A DNA stretch of 64,000 nt from Leifsonia sp. AG29 (GCF_009765225.1 NZ_VMSF01000001.1:930001-994000); one strand, 5' to 3'; positions 15,000 through 24,058 are shown, counted from the stretch's first letter. The notes: generated from the letters alone by a model not told the origin. Numbers and translations are program-made.

Positions 15000-17864
15000 T
15001 CAGTGACCGTCGGCGTCGTCGTGGTCGGTCGAGCCGGGCGCGATCCCCGGCGCCTCGTCCGGACCGTAGATCTTCGCGTCTCCCGGGTAGGGCGACGTCC
15101 AGTGCTTGGTCTGGTACCAGGTGTAGCGGTTCATCAGCAGCGGGTTGTCGTAGTCCGGGATGGCCGGGTGGCCGGCCGTTCCGGTGAAGTGCTGCTTTCC
15201 GGCCCACTTCTCCCACTGGGCGGCCACCGGCTGCGCCGAGGCGGGCACCTCGGCGTCCTTCGCGGCCTGGGCGTTCACCGCGTCGGCCGCGGCTCCGGTC
15301 TTGCCGAGGGTGTCGTAACCGCACGCGGGCTTGGTCGTCACGCCCTCCGTCAGCGGCACCTGGTTGGCGACCGACGTGTACGGCGTGAGGTCGGGCTTGT
15401 TCGTGAACGCGTCGACCATCGGCGTCGCCGCCGCGATCTTCTGGTTGAGCGGCTGCGCCCCGAGGATCTGCTCGATCGTGCGGACCATGCTGATCTGCGA
15501 GTAGTACGTGCTCACCGTCTTGCCGTGCACCGCGTACGGGCTGATGACCTGGATGGGCGCGCGGTGTCCGTCGACGTGGTCGGCGGAGTCCTGGCTGTCG
15601 TCCTCGGCGACGAAGATCGCCGAGTCCTTCCAGTACTGCGAGTGCGAGATCTCGTCGACGATCTTGCCGAGGGCGAGGTCGTTGTCGGCGACCATCGCCT
15701 TCGGGTCGGCGGTGCCTCCGGTGTGGTCGCTCGAGAGCCACACCATGTTGAAGTTGGACGGCCCGTTCTTCTCGAAGTCCTGCTTCCAGGTCTCGTACCG
15801 GTAGATGTCGGGCACCGCGAGGTCGAACGGCGCCGCGTTCGGGTCGGAGATCGCGTTCAGGGACGGGATGACCGAGCTCGAATTCCACTTGATGGAGGGA
15901 TCGAACAGCTGAGCGGGCGACCCGCCGGCCATGGCGCTCGTGGCGGCGCAGTAGTACTGCTGCCAGGTCGCACCCGCCGGCTTGCCCTCGCCGTACTCGA
16001 ACTCGCCGAAGTTCTTGGCGCTCTTGCCGGCCGACTGCACCGAGTTCCAGAGGAAGCCGCTGCGCTGGTGCCCCAGCACGTCCTCCTCCGTGTCGTAGGA
16101 GCGGACGTACTCTCCCGCGCTGGTCTGGGTGTACGCGGTGTTGTCGCCCTGCATGAGCCAGTTGTGGCCCTCAGCGGAGTTCGTGCCGATGTCGTACGTG
16201 TTGTCGTACAGGCCGAACTGCGTGGCGAGGGCGTGCTGGTTCGGCGTCACCGTCTGGCCGAACTGGGTCAGGGACGGGTCGCCGTTGCCCTGCTTCATGT
16301 CGCCGTACAGCTGGTCGTAGCCGCGGTTCTCCTTGATCACGAGGAACACGTGCTTGATTGCCGACGGGTCGCCCAGGCGCTTCGGGATGGCCACCGACGC
16401 GCTGTCGCTCCGGTCGCCCTCGGCCTGCTTGAGGGAGGTCTCGGTCCACCCGTTCTGAGCGAACACCTGGGCCGTCGCCTTGCGGATCTCCTGGTCGCTC
16501 GGCAGCGTGAACCGGGTGAGCGACGCCGTGGTCGAGTGCGTGCCGTGCCCGGTCACGACCGGAACGCCTGCTCCCTTGTTGACGGTGACGCCGGGCCCCC
16601 GTGCGTCGATGCCGCGCGTGTTCGTGACCACGATCGAGCCGTTCACCGCTGCGACGTTCTCGGGGTAGTAGTCGGTCGGCAGGAGCCCGATCAGCGCCGC
16701 CGGGTCACGTGGGTCCTTCGTGTCGACCTTGTAGACCGCGATCGCGTTCGCGTTGCCGAGCGAGACGAGGAGGTGGTCGCCCTGCTTCGTGATCCCCGTC
16801 GGCTGGTACCCGGTCTTCGACGACGCCCAGGGCTGGGTCGCGATCGTCTGGACCACGGCGCCGGAGGCCGTGTCGATCACCGACACGGTGTCGCTGTTCG
16901 TGTTGGCGACGTAGAGCGTGTTCCCGTCGACGAACTCCGCGGTCGGGTGCAGCTGCACGTCGATGGAGGCGACGGGAGCGTTCGCGTTCGCCGGGTCGAT
17001 GACACTGACGGTTCCCGTGGTCGTGGTTCCGAGCGTGGTGTCCGCCGGGACCTGCGTGCCGTACGAGCCCATCGTCGTGTCGCCGGCGACAGCCTGACGG
17101 CCGCCCTCGTTGCTCACGTAGAGGCGGGCGCCGACGAACTTGACCTGGCGCGGCGCGATGCCCACCGCGTATGTGTGCGTGATCGTCCCGGCGGCCGGGT
17201 CGATCGCGACGACGGTGTTCTGGCCGTTGACCGCCGCGTAGAGGGTCGAGCCGTCGGGCGAGAACGTCATTCCCGCGGTGAGCGCCTGCAGGCCCGCGGA
17301 GGTCGTCGGGATGTCGATCTTCGTGCCCGTGCCCAGCGAACCGTCCGCGTTGAACGGGTACCGGACGATGCCCGTGGCGACCGGCGCGAACAGGAACTTG
17401 CCGTCGGGGGAGAAGACCGGTCCCTCCTGCCCGACCGTCCCGTCGCTGATCTTCTGGTACGCCATCCCGGCGAACCCGGCATTGGAGGCGGCGGTCGCGA
17501 AGGAAGCGGCGGCGAGCGTCCCGGCGGCGGCGACCGGCCGGTACGTCTTCAGGTCGAACACCTGGAGGTCGACGGAGCGGTCGGCGCTGGTGCCGACGAC
17601 GAAGCGGCCGTCCGGGCTGACCACGGAGCCCATGAGCTTGCCGAACGGTGTCATGAGGCGGTCGCCGAGGGGCTTGATGATCTGGTCGGAGGAGATCTGC
17701 TCCCCGTCGGCGTACTGGCTGCCGACCTGGTTCGCGTCGAAGGAGAGGGTGGAGGCGGTGGCGATGCCTCCGCCGACGACCGCGAGCGCACAGCCCGCGG
17801 TGACAGCGAAGATCCGCTGTCCGATCGAGAATCTCGGCCGGGGCCGAGGGGTTTTGCCGTGCAT
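15000..17864 (-). CDS. Secreted YncE-type beta-propeller fused to phosphoesterase
   Basis: A 954-residue exported protein. A signal peptide (basic MHGKTPRPRPRFS, then a hydrophobic stretch ending near ATAST) is followed by a YVTN/YncE-like seven-bladed propeller (about residues 60-430, repeats such as LYVANTNSDTVSVIDTASG) and a phosphoesterase domain of the PF04185 type (about 480-900). That domain shows HVFLVIKENRGYDQLYGDM, NSAEGHNWLMQGDN and FVAEDDSQDSADHVDGHRAP, the metal-ligand regions of alkaline-phosphatase-superfamily enzymes. The substrate may be a phosphoester or phospholipid. I placed the start at ATG 17864, with AAAGG eight bases upstream; ATG 17966 would add 34 residues before the signal peptide. 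It is a single-gene unit. Confidence 0.85.
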   Translation of the reverse strand: MHGKTPRPRPRFSIGQRIFAVTAGCALAVVGGGIATASTLSFDANQVGSQYADGEQISSDQIIKPLGDRLMTPFGKLMGSVVSPDGRFVVGTSADRSVDLQVFDLKTYRPVAAAGTLAAASFATAASNAGFAGMAYQKISDGTVGQEGPVFSPDGKFLFAPVATGIVRYPFNADGSLGTGTKIDIPTTSAGLQALTAGMTFSPDGSTLYAAVNGQNTVVAIDPAAGTITHTYAVGIAPRQVKFVGARLYVSNEGGRQAVAGDTTMGSYGTQVPADTTLGTTTTGTVSVIDPANANAPVASIDVQLHPTAEFVDGNTLYVANTNSDTVSVIDTASGAVVQTIATQPWASSKTGYQPTGITKQGDHLLVSLGNANAIAVYKVDTKDPRDPAALIGLLPTDYYPENVAAVNGSIVVTNTRGIDARGPGVTVNKGAGVPVVTGHGTHSTTASLTRFTLPSDQEIRKATAQVFAQNGWTETSLKQAEGDRSDSASVAIPKRLGDPSAIKHVFLVIKENRGYDQLYGDMKQGNGDPSLTQFGQTVTPNQHALATQFGLYDNTYDIGTNSAEGHNWLMQGDNTAYTQTSAGEYVRSYDTEEDVLGHQRSGFLWNSVQSAGKSAKNFGEFEYGEGKPAGATWQQYYCAATSAMAGGSPAQLFDPSIKWNSSSVIPSLNAISDPNAAPFDLAVPDIYRYETWKQDFEKNGPSNFNMVWLSSDHTGGTADPKAMVADNDLALGKIVDEISHSQYWKDSAIFVAEDDSQDSADHVDGHRAPIQVISPYAVHGKTVSTYYSQISMVRTIEQILGAQPLNQKIAAATPMVDAFTNKPDLTPYTSVANQVPLTEGVTTKPACGYDTLGKTGAAADAVNAQAAKDAEVPASAQPVAAQWEKWAGKQHFTGTAGHPAIPDYDNPLLMNRYTWYQTKHWTSPYPGDAKIYGPDEAPGIAPGSTDHDDADGH

Positions 17865-18079
17865 CTCACGTACCTTTCGAGAGTTCGTGCCGTTGAGAAG
17901 GCGCGCCGCAGAGCCGCTCGAGGCGGCTGCTTCGGTGGGGATGCGACCGGTCGGGGCCGCACTCACGAGCCTGGCGTGACCCTCGGGAGGGGGTCAACGA
18001 AACGGTTCATGAATGCGGCGTTACCTATGGGGTTCCTGGGCGTGTCCTCTGAGAAGGTTCTCAGCTTTCCCGCGACGGC

Positions 18080-19006
18080 TCAGTCGAGGTGGTCGAGGTA
18101 GCGGAGGATGAGCCCCTCCCGGAGCGCCCACGGGCAGACCTCCAGGCGGTCGATGTCGAAGACCCGCATCGTCTCGCGGAGCACCACCGCGCCGGCGACG
18201 ATCTGGAAGGTGCGATCGGCCGTGATGCCGGGCAGCTCGGTGCGTGCGTCGGCCGGGATGCGGGACAGCCGTGGCACCCAGTCGGAGAGCTCCGCGCGAG
18301 TGAGCGTGCTGTGCTCGGTGCCGGCCGGTCCCTCCGCCGTCGACCCGGCGAGCCGAGCCAGCGATCGGATGGTCTTGGAGGTGCCGACGACGTGCTCGTC
18401 GTCGCCGCGGTTGGTGAAGCGGGAGACCGCCTCCCCGAGGACCGAGCGGGCGTGGTCGCGCAGGGCGTCGAGCTGCTCCTCCTTCGGCGGGTCGTCGTGG
18501 AGGAAGCCGATCGTGCTGCGGCCGGCCCCGAGCGGGACCGACACGGCCGTCTCGGGATATTCGTCGCCCCCCGATGCGATCTCTAGCGAGCCTCCACCGA
18601 TGTCGAGCAGGAGGATGCTGCCGTGCGACCAGCCCAGCCAGCGGCGGACGGCGAGGAACGTGAGCCGTGCCTCGTCCGTGCCGGAGAGCACCTGCAGCTC
18701 GACGCCGGTCTGCTCGCGGATGCGGTCGAGCAGCTGTGGGCCGTTCGACGCCTCCCTGATCGCGGACGTGGCGAAGGGGAGGAGTTCGTCGATCTGTTCC
18801 TCCTCGGCGACGACGAGTGCTTGCGTGATCGCGTCGAGGATGGCGCCGCAGCCTTCGTCGCTGATGGCGCCGTCGGGGGTGATGTACCGCATCAGCCGCA
18901 GCACCGACTTGTGGGTGGCAGTGGGCTGCGGACGCGCGCCGGGACTCGCCTCCACGACCAGCAGGTGGACGGTGTTGGAACCGACATCGAGGACTCCGAG
19001 GCGCAC
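18080..19006 (-). CDS. Ppx/GppA family phosphatase
   Basis: A 308-residue enzyme of the ASKHA fold that hydrolyses polyphosphate and/or pppGpp. Motifs: LGVLDVGSNTVHLLVVE (phosphate 1), PFATSAIREASNG, GVELQVLSGTDEARLTFLAV and ILLLDIGGGSLEIA (phosphate 2). The length matches the short actinobacterial Ppx/GppA proteins (Ppx1-like), which lack the C-terminal HD domain. Start ATG 19006. It is divergent from a lipoprotein gene, with a 106-bp gap. Whether polyphosphate or the alarmone is the main substrate cannot be told. Confidence 0.88.
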   Translation of the reverse strand: MRLGVLDVGSNTVHLLVVEASPGARPQPTATHKSVLRLMRYITPDGAISDEGCGAILDAITQALVVAEEEQIDELLPFATSAIREASNGPQLLDRIREQTGVELQVLSGTDEARLTFLAVRRWLGWSHGSILLLDIGGGSLEIASGGDEYPETAVSVPLGAGRSTIGFLHDDPPKEEQLDALRDHARSVLGEAVSRFTNRGDDEHVVGTSKTIRSLARLAGSTAEGPAGTEHSTLTRAELSDWVPRLSRIPADARTELPGITADRTFQIVAGAVVLRETMRVFDIDRLEVCPWALREGLILRYLDHLD

Positions 19007-19112
19007 GGTCTGAGAGTAGTGGGTGCGGGGAGATCGGGGCCGCTCACGACCGTTGTCAAAACGTTGCGGATGGGGTGATCAGAATGGTTGGTCCACCCCT
19101 AGGATCGCGAGT

Positions 19113-19904
19113 GTGAAGACACTCAGGGTCGGGTTGGTAGCCGCAGCCATTGCTGTGAGCCTTGCCGGTTGTTCCGCCGCGCAGCCGGGGTCCGCCCCCG
19201 TGGCCCTTTCCGCCGTGCGGCCCAGCGATTCGCCGGCGTCTCCCGCCTCGAATGTCCCCGCAGGGACGGAGTCCGCCGCCCCGGCATCGACGACGGTCGA
19301 CGGGCCGGGCGGGGTCCAGCCGGGAACGGAGGCGTCGATCGCGCCGGAAACGGAGGCGCCGGTCGCCCCGGACCCGAACGCCACGCCCCCCGCGACGGGG
19401 TCGGCACAGCCCGCGCCCCAGCCGGCGCCCTCGAGCGAAACACCGCGTCCTGCGCCGACCCACGACCCGAACGCGGTCGACCCGGCGCTGTACCCGTCGC
19501 ACGGGACGACGCGTGAGGGACAGGCGGTGCCCGGCGTCGAGTTCAAGACCGCCGATGGCTCCGTGGTGTGCGGCATCGCCCGCGCGGGAGGCCCCTGGGG
19601 AGGTCTGAATCAGGCCATGTGCGACCCGAGCTCTTGGAAGACGGCGCTGCACCAGTATTACTCGGAGGAGGGCCCGTTCGCGCAGTCGGTGGTCATCGCA
19701 GACGACGCCTCCTACCCGTACGGATTGGAGCAGCTCGGGCTCTGGTGGGTCCACCAGGCAGACACGGTGCCGGTCCTCCCAGACGGGAAGAACATCACGG
19801 TCGGCGGTATCACCTGCTCGGTCGCCGACTCCGCGGTCACGTGCGTGAACAGCTTCAAGAAGGGATTCGTGCTGACGGGGACCTCGTTCACCGAGATCCG
19901 CTGA
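19113..19904 (+). CDS. Putative lipoprotein with Pro/Ala/Ser-rich linker
   Basis: A 263-residue exported lipoprotein: VKTLRVGLVAAAIAVSLAGC gives a lipobox LAGC with Cys20. Residues about 21-135 are a low-complexity Ala/Pro/Ser/Thr linker. The folded C-terminal part (about 136-263) starts at EGQAVPGVEFKTADGSVVCG and holds four Cys residues that could form two disulphides (SVVCGIA, AMCDPSS, ITCSVAD, VTCVNSF). This domain resembles small secreted actinobacterial proteins of unknown function. Start GTG 19113 follows TAGGA at a usable distance; an upstream in-frame extension to 19023 has no signal peptide logic. Function is unknown. Confidence 0.75.
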   Translation: MKTLRVGLVAAAIAVSLAGCSAAQPGSAPVALSAVRPSDSPASPASNVPAGTESAAPASTTVDGPGGVQPGTEASIAPETEAPVAPDPNATPPATGSAQPAPQPAPSSETPRPAPTHDPNAVDPALYPSHGTTREGQAVPGVEFKTADGSVVCGIARAGGPWGGLNQAMCDPSSWKTALHQYYSEEGPFAQSVVIADDASYPYGLEQLGLWWVHQADTVPVLPDGKNITVGGITCSVADSAVTCVNSFKKGFVLTGTSFTEIR

Positions 19905-19981
19905 CGCCTCTCGAGGTCCTTTCACTACGCTTTTTGACGCTCGTGCTCGTGGGCGCGGCGCGGATGCGGCACCCTGTGGGA

Positions 19982-21160
19982 ATGAGCTTCGGACCGGCCC
20001 GACCCCTGGAGCAGCTGTTCGCGACCAGGTCGAGCATCAAGTGGCGCCGCTACCCGGCTGACGTGCTGCCGGTCTTCGTCGCGGAGATGGACTTCGACGT
20101 CGACCCGGCGATCCTCGACCGCGTGGGGGAGACCCTCCGGAACTCGGACACCGGCTACCTCGACTCGGCTGGGCCGCTGGCGCCGGCGTTCGCACGGTTC
20201 GCGCGCGACTCGTGGGGGTGGGAGGTCGTCCCGGAACGGGTGCACCTCGCCACCGACGTCACCGTCGGGGTGGTGGAGGCGCTGCGCCTCGCGATCCCGG
20301 AGGTCGCCGGGCGGGTCGTGCTCACGCCTCCCGTGTACCCGCCGTTCTTCGAGATGGTGGAGGAGGCCGACGCGGTCGCGGTCACGGTTCCGCTCATCGA
20401 GGAGTCGGGGTGGGCGCTCGACCTCGCGGGGATCGAGCGGGCGTTCGCCGACGGAGCCGATGCGCTCCTCCTGTGCAACCCGCAGAATCCGACCGGGCGA
20501 TGTCACAGCCGCGGCGCTCTGGAGGCGCTCGCGGCGCTCGCCGCCCGGTACGGCGTGTTCGTCGTCAGCGACGAGGTGCACGCGCCGCTGGCCCACCCGG
20601 GTGCGGTGTTCACGCCGTTCGCTCCCGTGGCTGCGGCGGCGGGTGCGCGCTCGGTCACGGTGACGTCGGCAAGTAAGGCCTGGAACCTGGCCGGGCTGAA
20701 GTGCGCGGTGATCGTTGCGGCTGACGACTGGTCGGCGCGGCTGCTCACGCGCCTCCCTGAGGAACTCGCGGCGCGCACGAGCATTCTGGGGCTGCACGCG
20801 AACGTGGCGGCGCTGTCGTGCGTGAAGTGGAGGGACTCCCTCCTCGACCTGCTTGTGGACAACGTTCGGCTGCTGGAGGCGGAGCTCGCGGTGCATGCGC
20901 CCGAGGTGCGTGTCGTGCAGCCCGACGCGGGGTACCTCGTGTGGCTGGACTTCCGCGCCACGGGCCTCGGGGACGACCCGGCGCGGGTGCTCATCGACGA
21001 GGGACGCGTCGCGCTCAACTCGGGCGTCCCGTTCGGGGAGCCCGGGCGCGGGTTCGCTCGCATCAACCTGGCGTGCAACCCCGAGACGGTCGTGGAGGCG
21101 GTGCGCCGCATCGCCGCGACCGTCGCCGCCGCGCGGGGCCGGGTGCTGCTCGCGGGGTGA
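19982..21160 (+). CDS. MalY/PatB-type PLP C-S lyase (aminotransferase fold class I)
   Basis: A 392-residue PLP enzyme. It has FVAEMDFDVDPAI and the DSAGPLAPAFARF segment that mark MalY/PatB proteins, LLLCNPQNPTGR, VVSDEVHAPL and the PLP lysine K232 in TSASKAWNLAGLK. The family cleaves cystathionine or cysteine conjugates (beta C-S lysis) and some members act as aminotransferases. I placed the start at ATG 19982; an open frame upstream is out of phase with the lipoprotein and carries no homology. It converges on metY, which also belongs to sulfur amino-acid metabolism, so a shared role in methionine/cysteine turnover is plausible. Confidence 0.85.
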   Translation: MSFGPARPLEQLFATRSSIKWRRYPADVLPVFVAEMDFDVDPAILDRVGETLRNSDTGYLDSAGPLAPAFARFARDSWGWEVVPERVHLATDVTVGVVEALRLAIPEVAGRVVLTPPVYPPFFEMVEEADAVAVTVPLIEESGWALDLAGIERAFADGADALLLCNPQNPTGRCHSRGALEALAALAARYGVFVVSDEVHAPLAHPGAVFTPFAPVAAAAGARSVTVTSASKAWNLAGLKCAVIVAADDWSARLLTRLPEELAARTSILGLHANVAALSCVKWRDSLLDLLVDNVRLLEAELAVHAPEVRVVQPDAGYLVWLDFRATGLGDDPARVLIDEGRVALNSGVPFGEPGRGFARINLACNPETVVEAVRRIAATVAAARGRVLLAG

Positions 21161-21365
21161 CCGGCGCTCCGCGCCCCGCTCCGCGCCCCGCCCCGCGCCC
21201 CGCTCCCCGCCCCGCTCCCCGCCTCCGCCCCACCATCGAGTCCCCGAAGAGTACGGCTGGGGCGGCGTCTCGCGCGCATTCTTGGGGGACTGGATGGGGG
21301 GTGGGTGCGTGCCGTGGTCGGGTCCCCCGAGAGTACGGGTGGGGCGACGGGGGGGGGAGGCGCGG
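21161..21365. repeat. Non-coding gap with CGCCCCGCTC tandem tract and 27-bp direct repeats
   Basis: The first 70 bases after the MalY stop are near-tandem copies of CGCCCCGCTC. Then a 27-bp sequence occurs twice, at 21241-21267 and 21323-21349, identical at 23 of 27 positions with the shared core AGAGTACGG-TGGGGCG. Start-to-start distance is 82 bp. The gap separates two convergent genes, so these are not obvious promoter elements. Confidence 0.5.
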
Positions 21366-22670
21366 CTAAGCGGCGGCGGCGGCCGCGAGTCCGCGCTCGA
21401 GGTCGGCCAGGATGTCGCGGGCGCTCTCGAGGCCGATCGACAAGCGGATCAGGCCCGGGCCGATGCCGGCCTCCGCCTTCTCGTCGTCGTTGAGCTTGGC
21501 GTGGATCGTGCTTCCGAGGTGAATCGCGAGCGTGCGCACGTCACCGATATGCGTCATCGGCGAGATCAGTTCGAGCGCGTCGATGAAGCGGCGGGCCGCC
21601 TCCCTCCCTCCGGCCAGCTCGATCGAGACGATCGACCCGGCGCCGTCGGGCATGTACTTCTCCGCCCGCTCGCGGAACGGGCTGGAGGCGAGGCCCGGGT
21701 AGAAGACCTCGGCGACTTCGGGGCGCGCCTCCAGCCATGCGGCGATCGTCTGGGCGTTCGACACGTGCCGGTCCATGCGGACCGAGAGCGTCTCGATGCC
21801 GTGCAGCAGGAGGAACGTGCTCGTCGGCGGCACCGTCGGACCGTACTCGAGCACGATCACGGAGCGCAGATAGGCGAGGTACGCGTTCGGGCCGAAGCGT
21901 TCGACGAAAGAAGGGACGCCCGGCCGGGGGCTCTCGGTCAACTGCGGGAAGCGTTCCGGCTGCGTCGACCAGTCGAAGTTCCCGCCGTCGATGACCGCGC
22001 CTCCGATCACCGAGGCGTGCCCCGAGAGCCACTTGGAGGTGGAGTGGAGGACGATGTCGGCGCCGTTCTCGATCGGGCGCCACAGGTACGGGGTCGGCAC
22101 CGTGTTGTCGACGATGAGCGGAACGCCCGCGGTGTGTGCGATGCGGGCGAGCCGTTCGATGTCGACCACCTGGCCCAGCGGGTTCGGGAGGGTCTCGGTG
22201 TAGACCGCCTTGGTGCGCGCACGGAAACGGGCGGCCCACTCGTCGTCGGTCGCCTCGTCGGGAACGTACTCGAACTCGATGCCCTGCCGGCGGAGCACCC
22301 CGCGGAACATCTCGCGCGTGCCCTCGTACAGCGAACGGGTCACCAGCACGTGGTCGCCGGACTCCGCGAGCCCCGCGATCGCGACGGCGATGGCCGCCTG
22401 GCCGCTGGCGACGACGATGCCGTCGACGCCTCCCTCGAGGTCGGCGATGCGCCTCCCCGCGACGGCGTTGGTCGGGTTCTCGTTGCGTGAGTATGCCCGG
22501 AACGCGCTTCTGCCGGCGAAGCGCTCCTCCCCGTCGTCGAAGCTGTCGAACACGTATGCGGCGGTCTGGTAGATCGGCGTGACCCGCGACCGGGTCTCGG
22601 AGTCGACGACGGCGCCCGCGTGGATCTGACGGGTCTCGAAGTCGAGCGGACGGGAGGCGCGGTGGGGCAT
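21366..22670 (-). CDS. metY: O-acetylhomoserine sulfhydrylase (aminocarboxypropyltransferase)
   Basis: A 434-residue Cys/Met-metabolism PLP enzyme that makes homocysteine from O-acetylhomoserine and sulfide. Evidence: FETRQIHAGAVVDSETRSR and TPIYQTAAYVFDSFDDG at the N-terminus, YSRNENPTNAVAGRRIADLE, the PLP lysine K213 in LHSTSKWLSGH, and a length near 430, larger than cystathionine lyases (about 390). Residues MTHIGDVRTLAIHLGSTIHA and SIGLESARDILADLERGL complete the family pattern. Start ATG 22670. It converges with the MalY-type gene and has a 261-bp upstream gap with one 60-bp repeat element. No SAM riboswitch-like structure was recognised there. Confidence 0.92.
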   Translation of the reverse strand: MPHRASRPLDFETRQIHAGAVVDSETRSRVTPIYQTAAYVFDSFDDGEERFAGRSAFRAYSRNENPTNAVAGRRIADLEGGVDGIVVASGQAAIAVAIAGLAESGDHVLVTRSLYEGTREMFRGVLRRQGIEFEYVPDEATDDEWAARFRARTKAVYTETLPNPLGQVVDIERLARIAHTAGVPLIVDNTVPTPYLWRPIENGADIVLHSTSKWLSGHASVIGGAVIDGGNFDWSTQPERFPQLTESPRPGVPSFVERFGPNAYLAYLRSVIVLEYGPTVPPTSTFLLLHGIETLSVRMDRHVSNAQTIAAWLEARPEVAEVFYPGLASSPFRERAEKYMPDGAGSIVSIELAGGREAARRFIDALELISPMTHIGDVRTLAIHLGSTIHAKLNDDEKAEAGIGPGLIRLSIGLESARDILADLERGLAAAAAA

Positions 22671-22745
22671 GCGGTCACTGTAGTGAGAGCGTCGGCGCCG
22701 GGCGAATTGCGTTGCGTTGTGCGACGAAACGCGCGGGGCCGGGCG

Positions 22746-22805
22746 TCGAGGTGCTCGTAGGTGCTGCGCGCTGCGGCGTGTCGGGCGCCGGTGCGAGCAC
22801 CTCGA
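22746..22805. repeat. 60-bp intergenic inverted-repeat element, copy 2
   Basis: The arms TCGAGGTGCTCG (22746-22757) and CGAGCACCTCGA (22794-22805) are identical to those of copy 1 at 10768-10827, and the 36-bp interior matches copy 1 at 22 of 36 positions, with GTGCTG and CGGCGTGTCG aligned without gaps. It lies in the 261-bp gap between metY and the lacI-type gene; the rest of the gap is a purine-rich GGACGGAGGGG tract (about 22806-22880) with no gene. Confidence 0.7.
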
Positions 22806-22931
22806 GGGACGGAGGGGACGGAGGGGGAGCGAGCGGAGGGGGAGGGAGCAGAGGCGACGGAGCGGGCAGAGGCCGGAAGTGAGCGGGACGCACGGGACGG
22901 AAAGGGAGGCGCGCCGCGCGCCTCCGCCCCG

Positions 22932-23942
22932 TCACGCCGACTCGCGCCAGACGATCGGGGTGTCGAGCAGCGTCCCGCCGGCGGTGGTGTCGCCGAGGCG
23001 GATCTGCTCGAGGACGGCTTCGGCGGCGGTGCGTCCGAGGCCTTCGGCGGGCTGGTGCACGGTCGAGAGTTTCGGGGTGGTGCGCATCGCCCAGCTGCTG
23101 TCGTCGAATCCGACGACGCCGACGTCTCCGGGGATGGTGCGGCCGCGTTCGAGCAGGGTCTGCATCGCCCCGGCGGCGACCGCGTCGGAGGCGGCGACCA
23201 CCCCGTCGATGTCGGGCGCCCGGTCGAGGAGCCGGCGCATGCCCTCGGCGCCGTCGTTGAATGAGTAGAGCGGCACGGGCACGACGAGGTCGGGGTCGTA
23301 GGCGACGCCGAGCGCCTCGCGGAAGCCAGCGAGACGGTCGGCGCCGGAGTCGCGGTCGAGGGCGGCGGCGATCATGCCGATCTTGCGGCGGCCGCTCTCG
23401 GCGAGGCGCCGGGTGATCGCGGCGGATGCGCCGCGGTTGTCGATGCCGATGAAGGGGGCCGTGATGCCCGGCGGGTGGCCGACGAAGGCGGCAGGGAGGC
23501 CGAGCCGTTCGATGACGGAGAGGATCGGGTCGCGGTCGCGCGCCGAGACGACGATCGCGCCGTCGACGAACCCGCCGCTGAGGTAGCGGGAGACGCGCTC
23601 CGTGTCGCGGACGGAGTCGACGATGAGGCACACCATCTGGTAGTCCTGCGCCGACAGGGCCGAGTTGGCGCCGAGCATGATGACCCCGATGTTCGGGTCC
23701 TCCAGGAACACGGAGTGGGGCTCGTGCACGATGAAGCCGACCGCCTGCGTGCGCTGGCGGACGAGGCTCCGGGCCGCCGTGTTCGGGTTGTAGCCGACCT
23801 TGCGGATGGCGGCCTCGATCGCCCGGCGCGCATCGCTCGACACGTAGTGCCCGCCGTTGACGTAGCGGGAGACGGTGCCGCGGGAGACGCCGGCTTCGAG
23901 CGCCACGTCTTTGACGGTCGCGCGGCGGCGAGGTTCGGACAT
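22932..23942 (-). CDS. LacI family repressor of the beta-galactosidase operon
   Basis: A 336-residue regulator. The N-terminal LacI HTH is ATVKDVALEAGVSRGTVSRY with the hinge helix near NPNTAARSL; the rest is a periplasmic-binding-protein-like effector domain (VGVVGFDDSSWAMRTTPKLS is the family's C-terminal motif). It would bind the three TGTGCACGTTCACA sites in front of the divergent GH42 gene and release on a galactoside signal. The ATG 23942 has no near Shine-Dalgarno; on the minus strand TAGACT lies at -12 to -7 from the start codon, so a leaderless transcript is possible. This promoter would overlap that of the operon. Confidence 0.9.
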   Translation of the reverse strand: MSEPRRRATVKDVALEAGVSRGTVSRYVNGGHYVSSDARRAIEAAIRKVGYNPNTAARSLVRQRTQAVGFIVHEPHSVFLEDPNIGVIMLGANSALSAQDYQMVCLIVDSVRDTERVSRYLSGGFVDGAIVVSARDRDPILSVIERLGLPAAFVGHPPGITAPFIGIDNRGASAAITRRLAESGRRKIGMIAAALDRDSGADRLAGFREALGVAYDPDLVVPVPLYSFNDGAEGMRRLLDRAPDIDGVVAASDAVAAGAMQTLLERGRTIPGDVGVVGFDDSSWAMRTTPKLSTVHQPAEGLGRTAAEAVLEQIRLGDTTAGGTLLDTPIVWRESA

Positions 23943-23966
23943 GACGGAAGTCTAGAGGATTCCCTC

Positions 23967-23996
23967 TTGACACGGCGACCGCTACCTGCCTAATGT
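23967..23996 (+). promoter_or_regulatory. Promoter of the beta-galactosidase operon
   Basis: TTGACA (23967-23972) and TAATGT (23991-23996) are a -35/-10 pair with an 18-bp spacer. The first operator begins 2 bases after the -10 box, so bound repressor would cover the start site. Confidence 0.75.
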
Positions 23997-23997
23997 G

Positions 23998-24011
23998 TGT
24001 GCACGTTCACA
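23998..24011. promoter_or_regulatory. LacI-type operator O1
   Basis: TGTGCACGTTCACA, a 14-bp imperfect palindrome with the central CG typical of LacI-family sites. It overlaps the predicted transcription start. Confidence 0.8.
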
Positions 24012-24044
24012 GCCCTGGTTCCTCGGCCTTCGAAGAGCCTGGAC

Positions 24045-24058
24045 TGTGCACGTTCCCA
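24045..24058. promoter_or_regulatory. LacI-type operator O2
   Basis: TGTGCACGTTCCCA differs from O1 by one base (A to C at position 12). It lies 47 bp downstream of O1, start to start. Confidence 0.75.

Noticed and set aside
15003-18101. 1032-residue open frame on the plus strand
   Set aside because: Antisense shadow of the YncE-phosphoesterase gene, with low-complexity Arg/Val/Asp composition.
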